From assembly GCA_002753225.1 (NCBI GenBank), contig PDZS01000005.1, positions 1 to 64,000 of the forward strand: a DNA stretch of 64,000 nucleotides, given 5' to 3'. The stretch is from Deltaproteobacteria bacterium YD0425bin51. GTDB lineage: Bacteria; Desulfobacterota; Desulfobacteria; Desulfobacterales; YD0425bin51. The position numbers and the translations under genes were made by a program. Below the pieces are notes generated by a model. The model was not told the DNA's origin. It ran no database searches and saw only the letters and a program-made list of their open reading frames with translations. Below are positions 26,999-37,800 of this stretch, one piece after another (within the stretch, counting starts at the first letter, position 1; each line of letters starts with the position of its first letter).

Positions 26999-27217
26999 AT
27001 GGGAAATTTTAAAAAAAAAGTATTTAATTTATGGGTTTTTCTAAATTTTTTTATTGCGCAAGCTATATGTTTTGCAGCAGAAACTCTTCCTAAAGCTCCA
27101 GTTCCAGCGCTTAGTCCTACAGAAAAAATAGCTAGAATAATTGGAGGCGTAATTATTTCTGCCTTAATTGCAATAATGCTTATTAAAAAAATGGTAAAAG
27201 ATATGCAGAAATTTTAA
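26999..27217 (+). CDS. Small exported or membrane protein, unknown
   Basis: A 72-residue protein with an N-terminal hydrophobic signal segment (about 10-28, possible cleavage after CFA), a proline-rich spacer (PKAPVPALSP) and a second transmembrane helix (about 45-63) ending in lysines. It resembles no family I know. GGGGAGGAAAAAA gives a strong ribosome binding site, which supports the reading frame as real. It lies between the response regulator and DUF445 genes and may be an accessory to the latter. Confidence 0.6.
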   Translation: MGNFKKKVFNLWVFLNFFIAQAICFAAETLPKAPVPALSPTEKIARIIGGVIISALIAIMLIKKMVKDMQKF

Positions 27218-27253
27218 TAATTAAATTTATTAAGAAAGGAGTAGTTGTAGCCT

Positions 27254-28510
27254 ATGTTGGATATGCTAACTAGTTCGATTTTTTGGGAAAAAGTAATTGC
27301 TTTTTTAACAAGCCATGATTTGTGGGTAATATACATTGGTATTCCAGCTATAAATGCCATTATTGGATGGGGAACTAATGAGCAGGCAATTTACATGATG
27401 TTTTATCCATTAGATCCAATTGGAAAACCTCCGCTTTTAGGATGGCAAGGAATTGTTCCAGCTAAAATTGAAAAAATGGCTGGAATGGCAGTAGATATAA
27501 TTACTTCTAAACTTATAAATATTAAAGAAGTTTTTGATAGAGTTGACCCAAAGCGTGTAGCAGAGGAATTGGAAGCTCCTGTGGTAACTTTGCTTGAACC
27601 ACTTGTAAATGAGACTATGCAGGAATTTGCTCCAAGTATTTGGGAAAGCCTTCCCCAAACTGTAAAAGATAGAATAATAGGCAGATGCGCTCAAGATTCT
27701 CCTCAAGTAGTTAGAAATATTATGGAAGATATGAAAACTAGGGTAGAAGACATTTTTGATCTTCGTGATATGGTTATAAAAGCCCTTAAAAGAGATAGAG
27801 AACTCATGAACAATATGTTTCTAAAAATTGGTGCAAAAGAGTTCAAATTCGTTGGAATATCTGGTCTTTATTTTGGTTATTTGTTTGGATTTTTTCAGAT
27901 GCTGATATGGCTTTTTGTACAGCCTTGGTGGCTTCTTCCTGTAGGTGGAGCAATAGTTGGATATGCAACCAACTGGCTGGCTCTTAAAATGGTTTTTGAA
28001 CCAAGAACTCCTCAAAAATATTTTATATTTTTTACATGGCAGGGCTTATTTTTTAGGCGCCAAAAAGAAGTAGCAGCAGAATATGGAAAAATGGTTGCAT
28101 CAAAGATTTTAAATCCTCCTAATATTGTTGAAGCAATCTTAAGAGGACCTGGCTCTGACGAATTATTCAGAATTATTCAACTACATATTAATAAAGCTAT
28201 AGAAAAGCAATTTGGAATAGTAAAACCTGTAACTCAATTTGTAATAGGGACTAAAGAATATATAGAAATGAAGCAGAAAATCTGTGACAGGATAATTGAA
28301 GATCTTCCTAAATCTACAAAATATGTCTATAATTACGGCAAAGAAGCTTTAGATATTGAAAACACTTTAAAAGAAAAACTTGGCTCTCTTTCACATGAAG
28401 ATTTTGAAGGAATATTAAGACCTGTTTTCCAGGAAGATGAATGGAAGTTAATAGCAGTTGGAGCAGTATTAGGATGTGTTGCAGGGTGCATCCAAATTCT
28501 TCTGATGTAA
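27254..28510 (+). CDS. DUF445 family membrane protein
   Basis: A 418-residue DUF445 (YheB/YjiN-type) protein. GIPAINAIIGWGTNEQAIYMMFYPL near the N-terminus is one repeat of the family motif, and VGGAIVGYATNWLALKMVFEP (about 236-256) is the second; both precede helical segments. The C-terminal ends in a single transmembrane helix (LIAVGAVLGCVAGCIQILLM). The family's function is unknown but membrane location is clear. AAGAAAGGAGTAGTTGTAGCCT precedes the ATG. The gene is followed by a strong terminator, which marks the end of this transcription unit. Confidence 0.85.
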   Translation: MLDMLTSSIFWEKVIAFLTSHDLWVIYIGIPAINAIIGWGTNEQAIYMMFYPLDPIGKPPLLGWQGIVPAKIEKMAGMAVDIITSKLINIKEVFDRVDPKRVAEELEAPVVTLLEPLVNETMQEFAPSIWESLPQTVKDRIIGRCAQDSPQVVRNIMEDMKTRVEDIFDLRDMVIKALKRDRELMNNMFLKIGAKEFKFVGISGLYFGYLFGFFQMLIWLFVQPWWLLPVGGAIVGYATNWLALKMVFEPRTPQKYFIFFTWQGLFFRRQKEVAAEYGKMVASKILNPPNIVEAILRGPGSDELFRIIQLHINKAIEKQFGIVKPVTQFVIGTKEYIEMKQKICDRIIEDLPKSTKYVYNYGKEALDIENTLKEKLGSLSHEDFEGILRPVFQEDEWKLIAVGAVLGCVAGCIQILLM

Positions 28511-28530
28511 TTTTTTTTAAAATAGATTGA

Positions 28531-28566
28531 AAAAGCCCTTATATAAAATATTAGGGCTTTTTTTAT
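28531..28566 (+). terminator. Rho-independent terminator after the DUF445 gene
   Basis: The stem AAAGCCCT / AGGGCTTT with a short AT loop is followed by a T-run (28556-28565). It separates the glycosyltransferase-to-DUF445 unit from the solute-binding protein genes. Confidence 0.85.
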
Positions 28567-28576
28567 TAGGGGGATT

Positions 28577-30274
28577 ATGATTAAAAAAGCTTTATTAATA
28601 ATTTTATTATTGTGTTTTTCAATACAGGCAATTGCCTATGAGGATATAATTCAAAAATGGGCAAAAGAATTTGAGCCGTCAGCTTTAAAAAATAATGAAA
28701 AAATTGAAGAGTTAAAATGGTTTTATGAAGTATCTAAGCCTTTTAGAGGCAAAAAAATTTCAACTATAGCAGAAGATATAAAAACTCATTTTTGGGAAAG
28801 AGATCTATTGTCAAAAGCCTTTGAGGAAATCACAGGGATTCATGTGGAGCATGTTATAGTTGGTGAAGGTGACCTTATCCGCATCATTACAGAACAGATG
28901 ATGACAGGGCGTATGATTCATGACGCCTATGTCAATGACTCTGATTTAATTGGTACACATCTGCGCTTAAACAAAGTGGTAAATCTGACAGAATACATGA
29001 AAGGAGAAGGGAAAAACTATACAAATCCCAATTTGGATTTAAAGGATTTTTTAAACCTTGAGTTTTGTCAGGATTACGATGGTAATCAATTACAAATTCC
29101 AGATCAACAGTTTGCCAATCTTTATTGGTTTCGTTATGACTGGTTTACAGATGAAGAAACAAAAAAAGCTTTTAAAAAAGAATTTGGTTATGAACTAGGA
29201 GTTCCAATTAACTGGGAGGCTTATGAAGATATTGCAAAATTCTTCACTGGAAGAAAAATGAAAAATCCAAACGGAACTTCTGTACATGCCTATGGACATT
29301 TAGATTATGGAAAACCATCCCCTTCTTTAGGATGGAGATTTACCGATGCATGGCTTTCCATTGCAGGCGTAGGAGACAAAGGCCTTCCCAATGGTTTACC
29401 TGTTGATGAGTGGGGTATTAGGGTAGAAAACAGAATTCCTGTTGGGTCTACTGTAGAGCGTGGGGGAGATTTAGATGGTCCTGCTGCTGTTTATGCGTTA
29501 ACAAAATATATTGAATGGATGAATAATTACGCGCCTCCGGATTCAAAAAAATGGGAATGGGTTGATAGCGGACCAAAAGCTAGCAGGGGAGATATTGCCC
29601 AGCAGATTTTTCAATATATAACATGGCTATCTGATGAGAATTTTCATAAAATAGGAAGTCCGGTAGTTGGTAAAAATGGGAAGCCTGTTTGGAGAGTTGC
29701 TCCAACTCCCCATGGACGCTACTGGGAAGAAGGAATGAAAGTCGGATATCAAGATGCAGGAAGCTGGACAATCCCATGGAATGTTCGCGGTAATCACAGA
29801 GCTATGGCTTGGCTTTGGGTTCAGTTTTGTGTATCAAAGACAGTTTCATTTAAAAAATTTTTAGTTGGCGGAACGCCTAACCGCACATCAACTATTTTTC
29901 ATCCCTATTTAACAGAGCATTCTTCAGATTATGGAGGACTTATTGAATTTTACAGATCTCCTGAAGAAAAAAAATGGACTCCTTCCGGCTTAAATGTCCC
30001 GCATTACCCAGCTCTATCAGGCATCTGGTGGTCAAATATTGCAAGAGCAATAAAAGGTGAAATGACACCTCAACAAACAATGACAACTATAGCAAAAACT
30101 CAAGATGAGATGATGGAAAAATTAAAACTTGAAAAATATGCTCCTAAACTAGCAGAGATTAAATCAAGAGAATATTGGTTTAATGAACCAGGTGCACCAA
30201 AACCAGAACTACCCCCACAAAAAGCAAAAACAGTTCCTTATGATGAACTCGTAAAACAATGGCAAAAGAAATAA
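28577..30274 (+). CDS. Family 1 extracellular solute-binding protein
   Basis: A 565-residue secreted binding protein: signal peptide (about 1-20, cleaved after IAY or nearby), then a long type II fold. HVEHVIVGEGDLIRIITEQMMTG and the region with GDLDGPAAVYALTKYIEWMN resemble sugar and glycerol-type ABC binding proteins of 560-580 residues such as GlpV-like proteins. ISTIAEDIKTHFWERDLLSKAFEEITG is typical at the start of the mature domain. The ligand is not determinable. No ABC permease or ATPase genes follow, so it is an orphan in this window. TTAGGGGGATT precedes the ATG, 10 bases after the upstream terminator. Confidence 0.85.
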   Translation: MIKKALLIILLLCFSIQAIAYEDIIQKWAKEFEPSALKNNEKIEELKWFYEVSKPFRGKKISTIAEDIKTHFWERDLLSKAFEEITGIHVEHVIVGEGDLIRIITEQMMTGRMIHDAYVNDSDLIGTHLRLNKVVNLTEYMKGEGKNYTNPNLDLKDFLNLEFCQDYDGNQLQIPDQQFANLYWFRYDWFTDEETKKAFKKEFGYELGVPINWEAYEDIAKFFTGRKMKNPNGTSVHAYGHLDYGKPSPSLGWRFTDAWLSIAGVGDKGLPNGLPVDEWGIRVENRIPVGSTVERGGDLDGPAAVYALTKYIEWMNNYAPPDSKKWEWVDSGPKASRGDIAQQIFQYITWLSDENFHKIGSPVVGKNGKPVWRVAPTPHGRYWEEGMKVGYQDAGSWTIPWNVRGNHRAMAWLWVQFCVSKTVSFKKFLVGGTPNRTSTIFHPYLTEHSSDYGGLIEFYRSPEEKKWTPSGLNVPHYPALSGIWWSNIARAIKGEMTPQQTMTTIAKTQDEMMEKLKLEKYAPKLAEIKSREYWFNEPGAPKPELPPQKAKTVPYDELVKQWQKK

Positions 30275-30289
30275 AAGGAATATAACCAA

Positions 30290-31045
30290 ATGAAACGATT
30301 ACTATTTATATTGATTTTCATAAATATTATATCTATTGCAGAAGGAAAAGATATTAAACTTAGTTGCGATGCTAGATACTGGTACCCATTTGTCTATACT
30401 GAAGGTGCTCTTATAAAGGGAATGCATATAGATATCGTAACTAAGGCTTTAAAAAACTTAGGATATAATGCTCACATTAACGCACTGCCTCGTAAAAGAT
30501 CTATTTTAAGTGCTGAATCAGGTGATGTTGACGGAATCATTTCCATAACATATCATCCAAACCACGCGAAGTCACTTGAATATCCTGAAGGTGCTAATGT
30601 AGATAAAGAATCTAAATTTCGTATAATGCAGGTAGATCTCATGATAATTTCTCATATTGATAATAATTATGAGTTTGAAGGTGATATCAAGTCAATTCCA
30701 GCTCCTATACGCATCACTCGAGGGGAAACAATTGCCGATGATTTAAAGAATCAAGGATTAGAAGTAGAAGAAACAACATCAGACGAACAAAATTTCAGCA
30801 AACTAATAAGAGATAAAAAAGGAACAGTTATAACTACATCAGTTATTGCTGAATCTATGAATAAGGATAAAAGGTTTACTTCAAAATTTAAGATAAGCTC
30901 AACACCGTTAATATCTCAATCTTATTATCTTGCTTTTTCGGTGAAAACAAAGCTCTCTTCTTCCGGAAAAAAAAATATATGGGAAGAAATTTCAAGATTA
31001 CGTGATGATTATGTTTATATGCTTCAGGTTTTTGCTCAATATTAA
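30290..31045 (+). CDS. Family 3 periplasmic binding protein
   Basis: A 251-residue secreted protein with a signal peptide (about 1-19) and the fold of amino-acid-type binding proteins (SBP_bac_3). SCDARYWYPFVYTEGALIKGMHIDIVTKALKNLGY is the typical N-terminal lobe with the KGMHIDI turn. It lacks other transporter genes nearby and is probably cotranscribed with the preceding binding protein (15-bp gap, AAAGGAATATAACCAA). It could feed a transporter or a sensor encoded elsewhere. Its TAA stop lies in a TTAA tetramer shared with the stop of the convergent pseudouridine synthase gene. Confidence 0.8.
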   Translation: MKRLLFILIFINIISIAEGKDIKLSCDARYWYPFVYTEGALIKGMHIDIVTKALKNLGYNAHINALPRKRSILSAESGDVDGIISITYHPNHAKSLEYPEGANVDKESKFRIMQVDLMIISHIDNNYEFEGDIKSIPAPIRITRGETIADDLKNQGLEVEETTSDEQNFSKLIRDKKGTVITTSVIAESMNKDKRFTSKFKISSTPLISQSYYLAFSVKTKLSSSGKKNIWEEISRLRDDYVYMLQVFAQY

Positions 31046-31803
31046 AGAATTATAGGGACTCCTCGATCTCTTTCAAAAAAATACTTTAGATTAGCTGAGA
31101 TATCAGGGGTTTCAATGGTTGTTGGTTTTTTTTCATTAGGTAGCTGTAATGTGATTGACCTTGAATGCAATGCAAGACGATCAAATGAAAAATTGAGTTT
31201 AAGATATTTTATAGCCCGTATAGAACTGTAGCGCGAATCACCTACTACCGGATGTCCTGCTATTTTAGCATGACGCCGGATCTGATGCTTACGGCCAGTA
31301 AGAAGTTCAATCTCAACCATAGTATAATGAGTACTAAGACTAAGTATTCGATAACGAGTCTCGCTTTGCTGCAATGTACCTGAACCTTTTGGATTAAGCC
31401 TGCCTCCAGCATTTTCACCTAAAGGCCAGTTCCATGTCCCCCAAGTTTTATCTTTTTCCATATTTCCAATTAAGCCATGCAAAATAGCAATATACTCTTT
31501 TTTGACTTGGCGTGCGTCAAACTGCTTTGAAAAGAATCTAAACATATCCTTATTTACAGATAGTAAAATAACGCCGCTTGTCTCTTTATCAAGACGATGA
31601 ACAGGATTTACACCAAAATCTGAGTCCATATCTATCTTCTTTTTGAAATCTTTTTCTCTTTGGGTAAATGCAGATACTAAAGAGCAAAGATCTTTCCCTG
31701 CATCATTGTGAACAGACATTCCATGAGGCTTATCAACTACCAGCCAACCCTTTCCTACAGCAAGCAAAGGTATATCATTTGATCCGTAATTAATAGTAAT
31801 CAT
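31042..31803 (-). CDS. RluA-family pseudouridine synthase
   Basis: A 253-residue RNA pseudouridine synthase without an S4 domain. The catalytic motif HRLDKETSG contains Asp72; LVVDKPHGMSVH and the C-terminal GRKHQIRRHAKIAGHPVVGDSRY are also conserved. The family modifies rRNA or tRNA uridines; the target (RluA, RluC, RluD or TruC type) is not resolved by eye. It is transcribed away from the polyketide synthase gene, sharing about 80 bp of divergent DNA with it, and no clear ribosome binding site is visible before the ATG. Confidence 0.9.
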   Translation of the reverse strand: MITINYGSNDIPLLAVGKGWLVVDKPHGMSVHNDAGKDLCSLVSAFTQREKDFKKKIDMDSDFGVNPVHRLDKETSGVILLSVNKDMFRFFSKQFDARQVKKEYIAILHGLIGNMEKDKTWGTWNWPLGENAGGRLNPKGSGTLQQSETRYRILSLSTHYTMVEIELLTGRKHQIRRHAKIAGHPVVGDSRYSSIRAIKYLKLNFSFDRLALHSRSITLQLPNEKKPTTIETPDISANLKYFFERDRGVPIIL

Positions 31804-31811
31804 TTTAGATA

Positions 31812-31841
31812 TTGGACAAACTCCATTTCTTGAAATATAAT
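31812..31841 (+). promoter_or_regulatory. Candidate promoter of the polyketide synthase gene
   Basis: TTGGAC (31812-31817) and TATAAT (31836-31841) are separated by 18 bases. The PKS ATG at 31883 has AAAAGGAGATAATTTGAA upstream. The -10 is perfect and the -35 has one mismatch; start-site data would be needed to confirm. Confidence 0.5.
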
Positions 31842-31882
31842 TCTAACACTAAATAATGTCTTATAAAAGGAGATAATTTGAA

Positions 31883-34800
31883 ATGCCAATAATTATAAAG
31901 GATAGTCCTTTAAAAATAAATATTCTTGAAATGGTGAAAAATAAGAAAATTTCTCCAAACGAAGGTTTAAATTTACTTAAAAAGCTCAACAAAGAATCCT
32001 TTGACATAGTAGATTTTAAGCATCAAGACATTGCAATTATTGGCATATCAGGAAAATTCCCTGATGCAGATGATGTTTATGAGTTCTGGGAAAATTTATC
32101 TTTGGGAAAAGATTCCATAAAAAAAGATAGTAACAAAATAGGAGGATTCTTATCTGATATTGCTTCTTTTGATCCCATATTTTTTAATATTACGCCTAAA
32201 GAAGCAGAACTTATGGACCCTCAGCAAAGGTTGTTTTTGCAGGAAGCATGGCATGCCTTAGAAGATGCTGGATATTTGCCACAAAAATTGGATGGGAAAA
32301 AATGCGGAGTCTTTGTGGGATATAACTTCAATGATTATAACAATATAAATTCAGATAACTTTGATCCCTTCTTTTTTATTGGAAACGCGGAATCGATAAT
32401 ATCTGCTAGAATCTCCTATTGTTTAAATCTAAAAGGACCAGCAATTGCGATAAATACAGCATGTTCATCTTCTCTTGTAGCAATCCATTTAGCATGTGAA
32501 AGCATATGGTTAAATACATGTGAAATTGCTATTGCTGGTGGTGTACAAGTAATAAATACAGATAGATTCCACATTTTTGCAAATAAAGTTGGGATGTTAT
32601 CAAAAAATGCAAAGTGCAGCGCATTTGATGCAAAAGCAGATGGATTTGTTCCGGGAGAAGCAGTTGGAGTTGTTATATTAAAACCTCTAAGTTTAGCATT
32701 AAAAGACGAAGATTTTATATATGGAATCATAAAAGGCTCTATGATAAATCAGGATGGGAAAACAAACGGTATTACTGCTCCAAGCGCTTTTTCACAGACT
32801 GCTTTAGAATGCGGAGTTTATGATAAATTTAATATAAATCCTGAGACAATAACCTATGTTGAAGCACATGGAACAGGAACAGAGCTAGGTGACCCAATAG
32901 AAGTTAATGCTTTAACTGACGCATTCAGGAAATACTCTGATAAAAGAGGATTTTGTGCAATAGGATCTGTTAAGACAAATATTGGACATACTCTTGCTGC
33001 TGCAGGCATTTCTAGTCTTATAAAAGTACTTTTATGCTTAAAACATAACAAATTAGTTCCATCTCTTAATTTTGAAAAAGAAAATCCCCATATAAATTTT
33101 AAGGATAGTCCATTTTATGTAAACACTCAATTTTGTGACTGGCAAAATACTACAAAACTGGCTGCTGTAAGCGCTTTTGGGTTTAGCGGCACAAATGCCC
33201 ACATTGTTATAGAAGGTTATCAAAATATGACAACAAAATCTTCTATGCCGTCATATATAATTATTCTTTCTGCAAAAAATAAAGAAAGGCTTAAAAAATA
33301 TGCAGAGAAATTAGTTAACTATATAGAAAAATACAAAGACATATCTTTATCGGATCTTTCTTTTACTCTTCAGACTGCAAGAGAGCAGATGCCAGAAAGA
33401 ATTGCTTTAGTCGTATCTGATTTTAATGAACTTAAAGATAAATTGACGAGATATATTGACGGGCAATCAGGTATAGAGGACTTTTATACAGATAATATAA
33501 AAACAGCAAAAACCAAGTCTGATTTAATAGTAGAAGGAGAAGAAGGGAAAGAATTTATAAATAATATTATAAAGCAAAAAAAGCTGACAAAAATAGCCAA
33601 GCTATGGGTTTTAGGAATAGATATTGACTGGAAAATCATCTATGGAGAAGAGCGTCCTAGACGTATTCCTTTGCCTGCTTACCCTTTTTCAGAAGAAAAA
33701 TACTGGATAGGAAAAAAAAATGAAGAAAAGGAGTTTAAAAAGATTTTTTATGAAGATGAATTTTATGTAAAAGATCATGTAATAGAAAATGAAATAATCC
33801 TACCCGGTGTTATTTACCTTGAGGTTGCAAGGAGTCTTGGGATTAATGTAACAAAACTTACAAACATTACATGGAGTTCACCTTTTTATCTAAAAAAGGC
33901 TGATCAGGAAGTTACGTTTACCCTTTCCTATAATCAAGATAAAGTAAGATTTGAAGTAAGTACATTTGATGATAACAAAATAGTTCATTGTCAGGGGAAT
34001 TTATTTGAAGATTTTGAGTTAAAAAACTTAGAACCATTAGATATTTCAAGCATAAAAGAGAAGTGTAAAGATGTTTTAGACGGGAGAGAATGCTATCACC
34101 TTTTTAAATCTACAGGGATAAATTATGGCTTATCTTTTCAGGTAATAGATAAATTGTACAAAAGTAATTCTGAAGCGCTTTCTATTTTGAAATTGCCTGA
34201 AAACCTTTATGATACATTACATGAATTTGTTTTACATCCATCGCTTATAGATGGAGCTTTGCAGACAGTAAGCGCTTTTCTTTCAGAAGAGCTTTATGTT
34301 CCTTTTTCATTAGATGAGCTGATAATACTAAAACCACTTACTAAAGACTGCTTTTGCCATGCAACCCTATCAAATGATTCAAACAAAACTAAAAAATTCG
34401 ACATTAATATCTCAGATAAAGACGGACAAATTTTAATACTAATTAAAAATTTTTCAGTAAGGCTTTTTAACAAAAGTTCAGTAACATATATAACAAGCGA
34501 GTGGGAAGAATCAAATATTAAAGGTGAAGATACTGCTTACAGGAATATTGTTCATACTATTACAAATCCAAATGAATCTTTTTCTTCTGTATTTAATCTA
34601 ATTAAGGAGCTTATTTTAAAAAAAATAACAGAAAAAACTATAGTACTATGCATTTATGAAGAATTGAAAGATGTTTCCAATGCTCATTATCTTGCTTTAG
34701 AAGGGTTATGTAAAACAGCAAAGCTTGAAAATCCAAATTTACTTGTAAAAACAATAGGGCTTCCATCTTTATCTAATTCAGAGGAAATAATAGCGAATGA

Positions 34801-37800
34801 AATTAAAATCTTTGACTCTTCTGAAGTTAAATATAAGGAAAACAGGCGGTTAATTAAAAAATTAAAAGAATTTGAACCTAAAAGAGATTATATCCCTATT
34901 TTAAAAGAAGGGGGTGTTTATTTAATAACAGGAGGACTTGGAGGACTTGGGACAATTTTTTCAGACTATATTTTGAAAAAAGTAAAAGCAACAATAATTC
35001 TTACAGGCCGTTCTCCTATAGAAGATAAAAAATTATCAAAAGATATAACGTATATTCAAGGAGATATATCTGTAAAAGAAGATGTGGATAATTTAATTTG
35101 TGAAATAAAATCCAAATTTGGCAAAATTAACGGTATTATTCATTCTGCAGGAGTTATTAAAGACGCTTTAATAATAAATAAAGATATAGAAGACATGAAA
35201 AAAGTTTTAGCTCCAAAGGTTTACGGTACTATTTATTTAGACGAGGCAACCAAATCAGAAGAATCTTTAGACTTTTTTGTATTATTTTCCTCTCTTTCTG
35301 CTATTTGGGGGAATATTGGTCAATGTGACTATGCCTATGCAAACAGCTTTATGGATAACTTTGCTATAGAACGGGAAAAAATAAGGGCTTCAGGTCAGAG
35401 GTTTGGTAAAACAATATCAATTAACTGGCCTCTTTGGCAAGACGGAAAAATGACTCCATCAGGGTCTCAAATAGAGTGGCTTGAAAAAAATATTGGGATA
35501 AAATCTATTGATAGAAAAACAGGAACTCGAGCTTTTGAAATTGCTATGTCTCAAAATTTGCCGAACATTGGAATATTAGAAAAGTATGAATACAAATCAA
35601 GTACAGGAGATATAAAAAAACAAGTAGAAGATTATTTGAAAAACATTTTTTCTAAAGAAATTAAAGTCTCCCCATCTAATATTGATGCAGATGAGCATAT
35701 AGAAGGATATGGAATAACTTCAATAAATATAATGAGTCTAATTAGAATTCTTGAAGAAGATTTTGGAGAGCTTTCAAAGACCCTGTTTTTTGAACACCAG
35801 ACAATTGCAGAACTTGCTGATTATTTTATTTTAAACTTTAAGGAACATATATCCAAGAAATTTCAATCACCTATAAGTAACCGACCACATATTTTCCTGG
35901 ATTCCCGCTTTAGCTGGAATGACGTCATTCCAGCTAAAGCGGGAATCCATCTTTCTTGCCAAGATATAGCCATAATTGGACTTAGTGGAAGATATCCAAT
36001 GGCAAGGAACATATATGAATTCTGGGAAAATTTAAAAAAAGGACGAGACTGTGTTACAGAAATTCCCAAAGAGAGATGGGACTATAGACTTTACAATGAT
36101 TCTTATGCCAAATGGGGAGGCTTTATAGATGATGTCGATAAATTCGATCCTTTATTTTTTAATATTTCTCCAATAGAAGCTAAAATTATGGATCCTCAAG
36201 AAAGGCTTTTTCTTGAGTCCTCCTATCACACAATAGAAGATTCAGGATATACAAAAACCAATCTCTGGGGCAAAAAAATTGGCGTTTTTGTTGGAGCGAT
36301 GTATGGAGAATATCAACTGTTTGGTCCTGAATCTATTATGAAAGGTTATAATGTAGCGCCATCTTCTTGCCACTCATCCATTGCAAACCGTGTTTCATAC
36401 TATTTTAATTTTACAGGACCAAGTATTGCAATAGATACAATGTGCTCATCATCACTTACAGCTATTCATCTGGCATGTGAAAGCATAAAAAACAATGAAT
36501 GCGAAATGGCAATTGCAGGAGGAGTTAATCTTTCTATTCATCCTCAAAAATATATCCAGATTACTCAAGCAAGATTTGCATCAACTGATGGGAAATGCAG
36601 AAGTTTTGGCGAAGGGGGAGATGGATATGTACCTGGAGAAGGAGTTGGCTCTATTTTGCTTAAACCTCTATCTAAGGCAATATCAGATGGCGATTATATT
36701 TATGGTGTAATAAAAGGAATAGCCGTAAATCATGGAGGAAAAACAAACGGCTACACTGTGCCAAATCCTAATTCTCAGGCTGAAGTTATATTAGATGCAA
36801 TAAAAAAATCGAAAATAGACCCAAGAACAATTACTTATATAGAAGGGCATGGAACAGGAACATCCCTTGGAGATCCTGTTGAAATTACGGGGCTTACAAA
36901 AGCTTACAGCCAATATTCAAAAGATACAAACTATTGCGCTATAGGTTCAGTTAAATCAAATATAGGACATTCAGAGGGAGCTGCAAGCATTGCTGGACTT
37001 ACAAAAATAATACTTCAGATGCAGCACAATATAATTGTCCCTTCAATTCATACAGAAAAGTTAAACCCGCATATAAAATTTTCTGATACCCCTTTTTATG
37101 TTCAAAAAACTCTTTCAGAATGGAAAAAGAATTCATTATATCCCAAAAGAGCTGGGCTTAGTTCTTTTGGAGCAGGAGGTAGTAATGCCCATCTTATTTT
37201 GGAAGAATATGAAAATAATAAAATTAAAGAAAAGCGTATCCCTTATGAATTTAATAGAGAAAGATGCTGGATAGATGAAATTTCTATAAATCAAGAACAT
37301 AAAGATATAATTATAAATCAAGAACATAGGGTTTTAAATCAGGATATTTTGCCGGGAGCATCTTACATACAAATGGTTTATGAAGCATTTTTAAGCATTA
37401 AACCTGATTCTTTGTTTAAATTTAAGAAAGTAGTATGGCAAAAACCACTTATAGTTACAAATTCTAATGAAGAAGTAAAAATTAGTCTTAAAGAAAAAGC
37501 TGACTATTTTATCTTTGAACTTAATACAAATAAAGAGACCCATGCAACAGGTGAAATACATATAATAAAAGAGGCTTTTTTTGAGCAGATTGAAATAAAA
37601 GAGATTAAAAATAGAGCTATTTATGAACTAGATAAAGATGAAATTTATAAAAAATATAAAGAAGCAGGAATCTGTTATGGCGAATATTTTAAGTGCTTAG
37701 ATAAGGTTTTAAGCAATAATGAAGAAGCAATAGGGTTTATAAGCTTAAAAAAAGAATATGATATTACACAAATAATTGATGCAGCCTTGCAAACAATTAT

